A stretch of 64,000 nt of DNA from NCBI GenBank assembly GCA_951640165.1, contig OX621263.1, positions 8,500,001-8,564,000 on the forward strand. The letters run 5' to 3'. Origin of the DNA: Pseudoips prasinana (taxonomy: Eukaryota; Arthropoda; Insecta; Lepidoptera; Nolidae). Both the position numbers and the translations under genes were made by a program. The number at the start of each line of letters is the position of its first letter. Within the stretch, counting starts at the first letter, position 1. Shown piece after piece: positions 24,401 to 30,488 of this stretch. The notes below the pieces were generated by a model. It was not told the origin of the DNA. It searched no databases and saw only the letters and a list, made by a program, of their open reading frames with translations.

Positions 24401-27400
24401 CGCTATGGCATAGCTCACAGCGATAAGTCCGGACTACTTGTCTGAGACAGTCTTTTATCTTCATATCAGCGAGATACCGTATGGCTAGGCAGAGTAGATG
24501 CTGACCAACATCCAGGCAACGTGAAGATAGTATTTTGAACGTGAGTTTCACCGTTGCCTAGGACCGTTATTGCACCGGACAATATAGTTAGTGCTATCTA
24601 TATTCGGTTAGTTCTTGTGCAGTCGGCGCTCCATCAGTGGACACTTACCTTACACTATAAACGACCTTGCTAGGTCATGTCAGAGGCATACTAGGCAGCT
24701 TGAACAACTCTGTCACTAGAGTAACCACTGCCCAAACGATAAAGATCACGGTCTAATTGAAAATCTAAAGAGTTGAGAGCTAGCTTGTTTTCCACATCAC
24801 ATCCAATCCAATCTGTTCTATTCAGCAAAAGCAGCTTAATTCAGACAGTGCATAAATTGCGTGGTCCGTCTTATTTACAATAAATAAAAAAGTTTTGGTT
24901 CACGTAGGTAGACTTTAGAAAAGCGCTTGTAAATAGTCAGAACATGTTTGTTGTAATATAGTAAAGTATACATAATAATTTCTTGTTACATATAGATATT
25001 TTGGGTAAGCACATGGATTATTCAGAACATTTATGATATTTATTTTATAATAGTAATATTTAGCTAGCTCGTATTAAATTATTGTCAAAAATTATGATTT
25101 ATATGAAAGATTATATATTATATTTAGGTTTATTATCCAATAGTCATGACCTTGTTTGTGTTGACCACCAAGTAAGTAAGACTGGTACAGATGGGTTTCC
25201 ATATAAAAAAATCAAAAGTCCGGAGAAAAGTACAGAGTTAGAGAATTTTCTCTCAAAAGAATTTTAAGAAGTCTTAATTTAACCGCGAATCTTTCTAAAT
25301 GTTGCGTATCTACATCTGCTTTCAAAGCTTGGGACTTAAATAATTAAATATTTTATTGATAATTCAAGCCGCAATCCTGATAAGAGTCTAAAAATCCTGA
25401 AAATTTAGCACAAATCCTGAGATATGGTAACCCTAAGTACAGACGCATTAATCTAATATGAAAATAAAATTACAGGTGGCGGCTGGTACCTCCTTGGAGT
25501 ACAAGCCCTAGCTGCAGTGTGTCTCATGACCTGGGCCATAGTGATCAGCATGGCCTTATTGTGGATCATTGACAAGATTCTACCAATACGGATGGATCCG
25601 TATCATGAACTGCTGGGAGCGGATATTACTGAACATAAGATTCGACATGGACAGGTATTTGGAAATTTCATTCATTTCAGTCTTTCTTACCAGGATAACT
25701 GTGGAGTATGCCGGCCTATTTGGGTCCAATGTTCCGGAGAGGGTTTTGGTTGATTTATTGGTTTAGCGATAACGTGTCCATCCGCTCTAAAGCTAGGTGG
25801 GACAAAAAGTGTGATCAGGATTTTTCTGGCAAGAATACCACCATTTTCCGGGACTAGTCTACTCTTAGCGTACCTCTTACCCACTATTGCAACTCCTGTA
25901 TGCCAGGATCAACAGTGGCACACAATGAAATCACACTGGGCGGTGAGGCTTAGGAATGTCCCGGGAATCACTTCAACAGGATTGGATCTCGCAATAAATT
26001 TAATCAGATAGAAACAAGATATTGGAAAGGAGACAGAATGATATAACGATTATGGAACCTCGTAAAACGAGCGAAGTTCAACTAGAGCAGCCAGCTGCAA
26101 AAGCACCTATGGTATATTTTAAGGGTCCAGTCAATATAATAGGTATGGCAAAAACGCTTAAACACTGAAGACGACTTTTCTTGTTGATACAAGATCTGTA
26201 TAATAAACTACTCGTACTACTAACCTCATTTACATTCCAAGTTTTCAGCTGGTATTACAATTTAAGTTTGGTAGGATTTCAATTCAATCTAAATCAGTTT
26301 CGAAATAATTAATATTTTCCCTGACATTTAGGAAAATTCTATGCGTCTCTGACATCTGTTTCTGTTAATTTTCTCGTATTTACACCCTATACTAAATATC
26401 TTAAAAAAGACAGAAGAAGACATCGTCTGTCTCTTTCTCTTTCACTTTTGTTTTCCTGTTAATTTATAATCTTCCACACAGGTCGGGATCTCCCGAGCAG
26501 TGTCGGCGCTCCGTCCGTACCGCCGATCCAACAGTATCGAAGGAATGGAGAATATTGGAGTCAACACGGGACACAGCTATGTTGTCAACAAGATACACGA
26601 GGCTAGTACACATTTTTAGCATACCGTCAATGGTGCACATTGTATCCGGCTCGAAGGACCATAAAGCTGTACTGTGATAGGCGTCACATACAATGAACTG
26701 ATAATACATAAATAATAATTTTAAATGGATCAATGCTTAATAAATAAGAAACAACTTGAGGCCGTACTGGCCTATTCATAGCATACTACTGTTTTAATCG
26801 AGATCGAAGGACCAACAATAGAGTAACCGTTTATTTCAATGAGTATGTAAATTCATGTCAACAAGAAGTCATGAAATACACATTCAAAATACAATCTTCA
26901 AAACTGTCTAAAAAAGATTTTAATTGGCATTTTTTTTTCAAGACCAAGCCCGCACTTCGATAATAATAGGGAATTATTATAGAGGTGCGGGCTTGGTCTT
27001 GAAAAAAACGCGGGGTACTTCACAAACATACAATTATCCGACACAAGCACACCCAGGCTCAGACTACCTACTTATGGGTCACACAAATAGTTGTAGACGA
27101 ACGACAAGCGCGAGGCGACTGTTTTGACTGTTGAGTGACACCTCGAACTGTCTTCAATAAAAACAGGAAAAAGCCAACAAACCTTATACTCAGAAGCTAT
27201 AATATGTTAGTGTCCATGGGCGGCATTGATCACTTACCATCTGGTGACCCGCATGCTTGTTTGCCTTGTGTCACTATATTAAAAAAAAAAGAATCATAAA
27301 TAAAATCTTCTCATCTACTTACAGGCGAACAAAAAGAAAGGCCCCTTCCACATGTTTTCCAACAAAGCATTCGTCGACGACCAAAACCAAACAACGAGCG

Positions 27401-27723
27401 CATCAACCTACAAAAACACGGGATTTCTGACGAAGCGATCTGGCAACAATGAGAATGACTCGCATAGAGCTCTAGACTCTATGGTCAACAAAATCAACGG
27501 TGAAAGTCTCAACAAAGTAACAGAAGAGGCAATTCCAACAGTTATTCATGTAATTCCTGAAAGTTTAAAAGGGAAAAGATATAAGGATTTTTCTCCGACT
27601 GAAATTGAGGAGTTAGGCCGTATATCTGCGAGTCAAGATAGGTTTCGATACCGCTTTACTGAAGAGGACTATAAGAATGATATAGATAGGGCTACTAGTG
27701 GTAATGCGAGGTGGTTAGATTAG
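462..27723 (+). CDS. Amt: Ammonium transporter (AMT/MEP family), 3' part of gene, 5' exons outside window
   Basis: AMT proteins move ammonium/ammonia across the plasma membrane through a trimer of 11-helix subunits. Seen: exons 462-625, 17516-17601, 19725-19807, 21708-21857, 23282-23359 and 25476-25654, then one of two last exons (26482-26619 or 27325-27723). All have AG/GT borders, and the phases join without conflict (0, 2, 1, 1, 1, 0). The first exon reads GGASAFASALMLGPRLGRY and continues to a WWGWLAFNSGSTYG stretch, a hallmark of the family. The 21708 exon holds the AVHGACGFWG motif, whose His matches the second His of the pore twin-His pair. The first His should lie in the exon just upstream of the window. 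Hydrophobic helices run to LLWIIDKILPIRMDPYHELL, after which a cytosolic tail starts. About 247 codons precede the alternative ends, roughly the C-terminal half of a 450-500 residue protein. The first visible intron is 16.9 kb and filled with mobile elements. I place it in the AMT rather than the Rh group because of these motifs. Confidence 0.93.
1324..4067 (-). pseudogene. LINE ORF2 (endonuclease plus reverse transcriptase), broken
   Basis: ORF2 would make the AP-like endonuclease and reverse transcriptase that nick the target and copy the element RNA. The start ATG (4067-4065) opens MDHNAIRVIHWNARGLKSKI, typical of Jockey-group endonucleases. TAA at 3753-3755 ends the first frame, and a frame change lies between about 3753 and 3700. 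From there the frame is open to 1324. It contains IIGGDLNAKHPAWNS (endonuclease), YRPITLLSTTSKVFE, FLDMEKAFDRVWHEGLL, GVPQGSCLSP and the catalytic LYADDAS motif, then the usual C-terminal YLGVTIDNHLS region. With a stop and a frameshift it cannot make a whole protein. Confidence 0.85.
4048..6180 (-). pseudogene. LINE ORF1 (gag-like, zinc knuckles), one in-frame stop
   Basis: One frame runs from ATG 6180 to the stop at 4048-4050, broken only by TAA at 4672-4674. The N-terminal part is a long Pro/Ser/Ala-rich region. The middle resembles the RRM-like part of Jockey-group ORF1 (FRVLKDKLGHM, KVAIRGLPVNTEPEDIAEDL). Three CCHC knuckles follow: CHRCQKFRHSSHQC, CVRCGGEHIAKEC and a third starting CANCG, which the stop codon interrupts. 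Coding resumes in the same frame after the stop, so a single substitution probably made it. The 3' end overlaps the start of ORF2 by about 20 bases in another frame. Confidence 0.8.
6893..7270 (-). pseudogene. BEL/Pao integrase C-terminal fragment
   Basis: On the - strand, about 7270 to 6893 encodes the tail end of a BEL/Pao polyprotein: a stretch with NCLSRWQVI, a stop, then FWRRWSNEYLSTL, GDIVLIKDDDLPPSRW and GKIVEKHPGHDNVTR. The same order occurs at the end of the intact BEL element at 59.5-59.8 kb (FWIRWVKEYLPEL, WIRGRVIAVYPGPDD). The last 90 codons are open. It belongs to the decayed element 917-7822. Confidence 0.8.
8205..8910. mobile_element. Foldback/MITE-like element with long inverted ends, carrying a SINE
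   Basis: The left end (GGCCGAGGAGTTGACG, then AGGAGTATCCGAATCACC) recurs inverted at the right end (GGATACTCCTTATCG, then GTCAACTCCTAAGG), giving inverted ends of roughly 65 bases or more. A tRNA-headed SINE on the - strand (about 8579-8838) interrupts it. A second, right-truncated copy lies at 21905-22301. Neither codes for a protein, so they are non-autonomous; the superfamily is not clear. Confidence 0.65.
8579..8838 (-). repeat. tRNA-derived SINE
   Basis: On the - strand the head reads TAGCCTAGTTGGTAGTG (A-box-like), with GGTTCGAATCCC (B-box) 30-odd bases later. The body contains GGATGTTTTCTATGT, and the tail is ATT-rich. The same head and body occur on the + strand at 9980-10470. The anticodon arm is degenerate, so it is not a tRNA gene. 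Confidence 0.75.
9170..9216. repeat. Perfect 15-base inverted repeat
   Basis: AAGGGCAACCCTAAG (9170-9184) is repeated inverted at 9202-9216 with a 17-base spacer. It lies in otherwise featureless intron DNA of Amt (8911-9870). Confidence 0.6.
9880..9965 (+). repeat. LINE C-terminal fragment (zinc-finger-like end)
   Basis: The + strand reads a frame with SPICRTCGEEFETMLHI, like the CCHC-type end of the ORF2 of several LINE groups. It is cut off by the SINE that starts at about 9975. The 100-codon open frame at 10491-10793 beyond the SINE may be a continuation of repeat DNA; I do not recognise it. Confidence 0.4.
9975..10470 (+). repeat. tRNA-derived SINE with a nested retroelement 3' end
   Basis: The head has A-box and B-box matches (TAGCCTAGTTGGTAGTG; GGTTCGAATCCC). 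The SINE body is split by about 160 bases (10236-10395) ending in an A-rich tail and flanked by AGTATGTATA on both sides, a target duplication. Copies related to the nested piece are at 25830-26260 and 36976-37540. Confidence 0.7.
10835..11175 (-). repeat. Interspersed repeat family R370
   Basis: This family of about 350-400 bases has four copies here: 10835-11175 (-), 24880-25110 (-, partial), 40137-40520 (+) and 51885-52245 (+). On its forward strand it starts CTTCTCAGTTGGGGCGCATT, includes AAAGCGCGACCGTCG and ends near GAATAAAAACC. It has no coding frame and may be a solo LTR or a non-autonomous element. Confidence 0.6.
11529..11638. mobile_element. Small TA-flanked MITE (CAGACGCC ends)
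   Basis: The ends CAGACGCC and GGCGTCTG are inverted repeats flanked by TA on both sides, as expected for Tc1/mariner-type MITEs. The inverted homology extends inward through AGCTACCCCAA-like sequence. Relatives are at 11955-12065 (partial), 20706-20840 and 28908-29028. Confidence 0.6.
13184..13235. repeat. Perfect palindrome, 25-base arms, 2-base centre
   Basis: Arms 13184-13208 and 13211-13235 are exact reverse complements separated by AA. It lies inside the LINE RT frame. Confidence 0.9.
13254..13309. repeat. Perfect palindrome, 27-base arms, 2-base centre
   Basis: Arms 13254-13280 and 13283-13309 are exact reverse complements separated by AA. It sits 18 bases from the previous palindrome, in the same LINE frame. 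Confidence 0.9.
15462..15640 (+). repeat. tRNA-derived SINE, second family
   Basis: The head has TGGTCAAGTGGTTAGTGA (A-box-like) and a degenerate B-box, then TGTGTGATGAGCACGA. Related copies are at 19852-20080 and 35098-35400 (+); tails alone (TCTGGTTTCCATAGTACAAG) occur at about 16955, 19030, 38130, 41070 and 50130. Confidence 0.65.
15640..15850 (-). repeat. SINE-like repeat with TTACAAACATATAA body
   Basis: On the - strand it has a GC-rich tRNA-like head (GTGGGTTTGAATCCCGCG at the B-box), then ATAAATAGTTGTTCTCAG and a TTGTAAAATACC end. Relatives are at 23765-23960 (+), 27005-27120 (-) and 42680-42830 (-). Confidence 0.55.
15901..16056. mobile_element. Long-hairpin element, copy A (right end truncated)
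   Basis: It has the same hairpin sequence as copies B (16073-16253) and C (18847-19011) but has lost its right terminus. The remaining arms include ACTCGATCACACGTACAG and its complement. Confidence 0.75.
16073..16253. mobile_element. Long-hairpin element, copy B
   Basis: Arms 16073-16145 and 16181-16253 (73 bases) match with about two mismatches around a 35-base loop. It has no coding capacity and lies in the large Amt intron. Confidence 0.85.
16561..16710. repeat. 70-base inverted repeat with 10-base loop
   Basis: Arms 16561-16630 and 16641-16710 are reverse complements with a single mismatch (69 of 70). Transcribed RNA would fold into a 150-base hairpin. The sequence is unrelated to the nearby hairpin elements. 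Confidence 0.9.
17700..17925 (+). repeat. RTE-like repeat fragment in Amt intron
   Basis: It contains CCCGTGGTGGGCGTAGAAG, the CTATAACCATTATACTGCG stretch and AGGCTTTTGTCCAGCA, the same family as 205-461 and 40548-40795. Open frames across it on both strands are repeat-derived. Confidence 0.6.
18400..18560 (+). repeat. RTE-like LINE 3' end
   Basis: The GTGGGTAGGCTCTCTACAAG...GTCCAGCAGTGGACG pattern encodes a degenerate RTE ORF2 C-terminus. Better copies are at 30058-30218 and 50560-50655. Confidence 0.6.
18722..18830 (+). repeat. tRNA-derived SINE, third family
   Basis: The head has CTGTTGGCGTGGTTAGCAA and a B-box-like GTACGATTCCCAC. Copies or pieces are at 33705-33800 (+), 35615-35700 (-) and 38430-38560 (-). 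Confidence 0.6.
18847..19011. mobile_element. Long-hairpin element, copy C (perfect 66-base stem)
   Basis: Arms 18847-18912 and 18946-19011 are exact reverse complements over 66 bases with a 33-base loop. It is the best-preserved of the three copies in the Amt intron. Confidence 0.9.
19231..19723. repeat. Two adjacent copies of a GATGTGAAACAT repeat, ending at an Amt splice acceptor
   Basis: The copies are at 19231-19440 and 19455-19723. Each runs from GATGTGAAACAT through AGCCGCACGTAAAAC and CTGGCGTGGCGACGCATGCC to GATGTTTCACATCTG, then CGTGACGGCTCACAT and a T-run. The first copy lacks about 55 bases around the GACGCGTCGCCA motifs. The T-run of the second copy leads straight into CAG and the Amt exon at 19725. 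Confidence 0.75.
19852..20080 (+). repeat. tRNA-derived SINE, second family, nearly complete
   Basis: Head TGGTTTAGTGGTTAGTGAC, B-box GGTTCGATCCCC, body TGATGAGCACAATTATTTGT, then an ATAATAATATCCTGGG tail module. It lies just after an Amt exon. Confidence 0.7.
20706..20840. mobile_element. Small MITE with CAGACGCC ends
   Basis: CAGACGCCAGC at the left and GCTGGCGTCTG at the right are inverted, with further inverted homology inward and TA after the right end. It is the same family as 11529-11638. Confidence 0.65.
21226..21618 (+). mobile_element. Helitron-like non-autonomous element with a nested hAT-like MITE
   Basis: The 3' end reads CGCGGGTAAAACCGCGG, then GGCACAG and CTAG followed by T: a GC hairpin about 10 bases before a CTRR end, the Helitron 3' signature. 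The 5' end is probably TCCTAACTAATATTATAAA after an A. A 178-base hAT-like MITE (21334-21511) sits inside. Confidence 0.65.
21334..21511. mobile_element. hAT-like MITE with 8-base target duplication
   Basis: The terminal inverted repeats CAGTGTTTTTCAAC and GTTGAAAAACACTG are exact. The target duplication GTCTAGAC is perfect on both sides (21326-21333 and 21512-21519). CAGTG ends with an 8-base duplication fit the hAT superfamily. It has no coding capacity. Confidence 0.88.
21905..22301. mobile_element. Foldback/MITE-like element, second copy
   Basis: It has inverted ends AGGAGTATCCGAATCACCCC (from 21961) and the matching inverted sequence ending at 22301. The outer left extension GGCCGAGGAGTTGACG is kept and the right extension is lost. 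It is the same family as 8205-8910. Confidence 0.65.
22674..22738. repeat. Perfect 17-base inverted repeat
   Basis: Arms 22674-22690 and 22722-22738, with a spacer of 31 bases. Confidence 0.75.
22740..22980 (-). repeat. RTE-type LINE fragment
   Basis: On the - strand it reads pieces such as GRPKKRWTDDI and AGKIGSLLRFR, typical of the ORF2 C-terminal region of lepidopteran RTE-like elements, with frame breaks. Confidence 0.5.
23491..23740. repeat. Minisatellite, five identical 50-base units
   Basis: Five head-to-tail units of 50 bases (ACCCACCGAACTCGCCCGG...) look identical apart from the first base of the first unit. Each contains a short hairpin, CTCGCC/GGCGAG. It lies in the Amt intron between exons 23282-23359 and 25476-25654. 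With no spacers between units, it is not a CRISPR array. Confidence 0.95.
23765..23960 (+). repeat. SINE-like repeat with TTTGTAAAGTACC end
   Basis: It has a tRNA-like B-box GATTCGAGTCCCGCG, then TGTGTGACTCATAAATAG and a terminal GCGGGCGTTGTCTTGAAA. It is the same family as 15640-15850, on the opposite strand. In 23961-24870 I see no recognisable feature apart from a partial 5S-SINE tail at about 24640-24750. Confidence 0.5.
25830..26260 (-). repeat. Retroelement fragment shared with 36976-37540 and 10236-10395
   Basis: On the - strand the order is YYTDLV-coding sequence, the TTTGCAGCTGGCT stretch, then the CCTGAGC...GGAGTTGCA stretch and GACTAGTCCCG. The longer copy at 36976-37540 is collinear. 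It lies between the Amt exon 25476-25654 and alternative exon A. Confidence 0.55.
26482..26619 (+). CDS. Amt: Alternative last exon A of Amt (short 45-residue tail)
   Basis: This exon follows a good acceptor (AG at 26480-26481) and starts in phase 0, so it joins the CAG codon that ends the 25476-25654 exon. It encodes VGISRAVSALRPYRRSNS and further residues, and stops at TAG 26617-26619. A canonical AATAAA lies 120 bases later at 26739-26744, so the exon can serve as a complete 3' end. The predicted tail is short, basic near the membrane and hydrophilic. The next exon (27325) also starts in phase 0, so the two are mutually exclusive ends. Which of them is used cannot be told from DNA. Confidence 0.7.
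   Translation, partial: VGISRAVSALRPYRRSNSIEGMENIGVNTGHSYVVNKIHEASTHF
26739..26744 (+). terminator. Poly(A) signal AATAAA for Amt short-tail isoform
   Basis: A canonical AATAAA 120 bases after the stop codon of alternative exon A. It supports that exon as a true transcript end and not merely a retained intron. Confidence 0.5.
26932..27008. repeat. Perfect 24-base inverted repeat
   Basis: Arms 26932-26955 and 26985-27008 are exact reverse complements with a 29-base AT-rich spacer. The right arm continues into a SINE-like repeat. Confidence 0.85.
27325..27723 (+). CDS. Amt: Alternative last exon B of Amt (long 132-residue tail)
   Basis: The exon starts after TTACAG at 27319-27324 in phase 0 and stays open for 132 codons to TAG at 27721-27723. 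It starts ANKKKGPFHMFSNKAF and is hydrophilic throughout, with no membrane segment, so it would be a long cytosolic C-terminal tail. It can follow the 25476-25654 exon directly, skipping exon A. An acidic, Tyr- and Arg-rich part near the end (FRYRFTEEDYKNDI) may be a regulatory segment, but I recognise no named domain. I saw no canonical AATAAA close after the stop. Confidence 0.75.
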   Translation, partial: ANKKKGPFHMFSNKAFVDDQNQTTSASTYKNTGFLTKRSGNNENDSHRALDSMVNKINGESLNKVTEEAIPTVIHVIPESLKGKRYKDFSPTEIEELGRISASQDRFRYRFTEEDYKNDIDRATSGNARWLD

Positions 27724-28026
27724 TTTGGGAACTTAAATAAGTTTCTTGAAATGTTTTCAAAATAATTGATTGGGTTACTTCTAAAACACCGACAATCTCG
27801 CAGTACTTAAGTAGGGCCAATTTAATAGATCACATTTGAGATTTGACACTTCATCAAAATTCATCAACGTAACCTTAACCGGCAGGCATAGAATATTATT
27901 TATTTTTACGTAGTTAGAACTGCACATTTGCATATTTTTTTCAATTACGATTTATCTTTATTGTAAAATACCAAATAGTCATTTTACAATTCACTTTACT
28001 AGTATGACAGATGTCAAATCTATTAA

Positions 28027-28079
28027 ATTGGCTATCTAGTTAAGCAGCAACGTTTGTTCTACTTAACTAGATAGCCAAT
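28027..28079. repeat. Perfect 18-base inverted repeat
   Basis: Arms 28027-28044 and 28062-28079, with a 17-base spacer, just before the foldback element at 28113. Confidence 0.8.
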
Positions 28080-28112
28080 GACCTTTGATCATTAGTCAGT
28101 TTTTTTTTTTAT

Positions 28113-28807
28113 AAACGATATATGCACTAAGGTTTATTGAAGATCGTATTATACAAAGGGGCTACCGCCTAATACACCGGACGTCGTGATCGTCATCAAC
28201 GTTCAAATAAATCTTCTATATATATAAAAATCAATGCCACTTTTCGTTGTAATGTTATAACTCAACAACGTCTTTACCGATTTGGCTAATTTTGGTCTTG
28301 AATTATTCGTGAAAGTCCAGGGAAGGTTTGTACGTAGAGAAAATTTTAAAAAAGTCTTGAAAAAGTGTAAAAGCAAGATTTTTTTATTACTATGCCTTAT
28401 ACGTAGCGAAGCACGAACCGGGCAGCTAGTGAAGGTTAAAAATGACTAAATCATTCGTTCAATCGGTTACCACGAGCACATGTGACGTCATAAATGGTCC
28501 TAAAATAATTTATTTGAACGCCGATCACGATCACGTCGCCGGTAAACGTTATCGTGATCGGGGTTCAAATAAATGAAGACTAAAAATTACTAAATCATTC
28601 ATTGAATCGGCTTCAACGTTGAAAATGAATTCCGGACCATTTATGACGTCACATGTGCTCGTGGTAACCGATTGAACGAATGATTTAGTCATTTTTAACC
28701 TTCATTTATTTGAACGTTGATGACGATCACGACGAGCGACCGGTGTATTAGGCGGTAGCCCCTTTGTATAATACGATCTTCAATAAACCTTAGTGCATAT
28801 ATCGTTT
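28113..28807. mobile_element. Foldback element with arms of about 170 bases, interrupted by a Helitron-like insert
   Basis: The left arm (28113-28211 continuing at 28430-28497) and the right arm (about 28633-28807) are long inverted repeats with few mismatches, including GGGGCTACCGCCTAATACAC and its complement. The inner part contains a smaller inverted pair around CGATCACGATCACG. It has no coding capacity. The left arm is split by a 218-base insert. Confidence 0.8.
28212..28429 (+). mobile_element. Helitron-like insert in the foldback arm
   Basis: It starts TCTTCTATATATATAAAA after an A and ends GGGCAGCTAG before a T, with no target duplication. The uninterrupted right arm of the host element shows the empty site, with the A and T adjacent (AAATAAATGAAGG), so insertion was precisely between A and T. 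Confidence 0.75.
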
Positions 28808-28907
28808 TTAGACGTTTATTAGACGGTAGCCCCCCTGTTTCACTGGAAATTTTTACTAAGATCATTTTAGTTAATGAAAGAAATTAAAATTTTAATCACT
28901 TGTAAAG

Positions 28908-29028
28908 GCATCCAGCCAGCACATCAAGCTACCCCAAACTGTGAAATTTACCTTACGCTTTTGTGCTGAAATTGAAAATCTATAAAAGAAATTCGACAGT
29001 TTGGGGTAGCTGGATGTGCTGGCGTCTG
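28908..29028. mobile_element. Small MITE with CAGACGCC-type ends
   Basis: The right end GGGGTAGCTGGATGTGCTGG, then CGTCTG, is the inverted counterpart of the left end CCAGCACATCAAGCTACCCC. It is the same family as 20706-20840. TA follows the right end. Confidence 0.6.
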
Positions 29029-29209
29029 TACAATGACATGACTATTCTTTAACAAACAAGACAAAGAGAACTTTATACTATGGTAGTGACGTAATTTTTT
29101 TATTCAATTGATCTTGCAAGCTAATATATTATGTGATTTCGAAAACCCTTACAAAATTCACTTTCTAAAAATTGAATTTTAATCTAATTAAATGACACAT
29201 TTCTGCAAA

Positions 29210-29318
29210 ACGTGGCGATTATGGGATATCCCTCCAAATTATGGACACAACTCTATTGTGGAAATGTTTTGGGGAGGCATTTGTCCAGCAGTGGACGTCA
29301 ATCGGCTGACATGATGAT
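29210..29318 (+). repeat. RTE-like 3' end fragment
   Basis: GGCGATTATGGGATATCCC through GTCCAGCAGTGGACGTCA to a short ATGATG tail; same family as 205-461. Confidence 0.55.
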
Positions 29319-29391
29319 ATGGCACATGATGGTCACATTGTACAGAGATTTTTATAAAATATGAATAAAGTCATTCTATCAATAATAATTA

Positions 29392-29704
29392 CTAGCTGTG
29401 CCCCGCGGTTTTACCCGCGTTAAACTTTATAAATTATCACAGATCCTCCCCCGTAAGTGATAGCGTGATAATATGTAACCTATATGTTGACTCAACCTCT
29501 TAGTAATTATTCATGCAAAATTTGAAGTAAATCCATGCAGTACTTTTTGAATTTAGCCCGGACATACATACAGACAAGCAGACAAAACATCTAAAAACTA
29601 TATTTTTGGCTTCGATATCGATTGTAGATCAGCCCCAAATATCCTTTTTTTAAAATATTCAATGTACCGTTTTGACTTTCCTACGATTTTATTATATGTA
29701 TAGA
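29392..29704 (-). mobile_element. Helitron-like non-autonomous element
   Basis: On the - strand it starts TCTATACATATAATAAAA and ends with the CGCGG hairpin, GGCACAG and CTAG, between A and T. Full-length relatives are at 37547-37865 (+) and 50809-51129 (-). Partial 3' ends are at 35440-35570, 38258-38432 and 34195-34440. Confidence 0.75.
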
Positions 29705-30057
29705 TCACTATTATATGCTGTAAACACTATACGGAATTTATTATGCAAATTATTTTAATACAAAAATGTATTATTCAAAATGTCATAATCATTGTGTCCG
29801 TGAATTGTATGTTTGTAAAATCCCCGCGATACTGGGATTAATAAACCTACTGCGGGTAGTCTTTATAAAAAAATAATAAACAAGGCGTAATATTAAAATA
29901 TCTCCCACCTAAAACTATATATAATTGTTGTACTGTTTTGATCGAGCTCGAAGGACCAACAATATTATTACTTATGTTATGTCCAATAAAGTAACCACTT
30001 ATTTATATAATTACATTAGGAAAGTGCATTGTTTTCGTTTAAAACTATTTATGTTAT

Positions 30058-30218
30058 TGCGTGGGCAGGCCCCCTACAAGATGGACCGATGATCTTGTGT
30101 GGGTCGCTGGAAACTGCTGGATGCGAATAGCGCAAGACCGGCAATTCTGGAGATCTTTGGGGGAGGCCTTTGTCCAGCAGTGGACGTCTTTCGGCTGATA
30201 TGATGATGATGATGTTGT
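30058..30218 (+). repeat. RTE LINE ORF2 C-terminal fragment with ATG-repeat tail
   Basis: The + strand reads GRPPTRWTDDLVWVAG, then [20 protein letters not shown], followed by a stop and a GATGATGATG tail: a well-preserved RTE 3' end. In 29705-30057 and 30219-30488 I see only AT-rich DNA with short repeat fragments. Confidence 0.75.
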
Positions 30219-30469
30219 ACTGTCATAGGACTGTTAAATTTTGCGAAGGGGGTGTACATTTGAAGACAATTCCAATAGAAATGGAAGAATACAAATGGAT
30301 CGTTATTACTAACACACACAAAAAGCATTTAGTTTGATAATATTCAGATTTAATTTGTAATGCATACATAATAAATAAGCATTATTTAGTTAATAAGTAT
30401 TGTGTAGATTTAGGAGAATAGACGTATGTTTTTAATAAAATAAACTTGTTTAAAATATAAATTAATGAT

Positions 30470-30475
30470 TTTATT
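30470..30475 (-). terminator. First canonical poly(A) signal downstream of Orc4
   Basis: AATAAA on the - strand, just past the distal end of the array. It is the first canonical signal I can find after the Orc4 stop at 33095. Weaker non-canonical signals nearer the gene remain possible. Confidence 0.35.
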
Positions 30476-30488
30476 TGCCTATTTCAGT

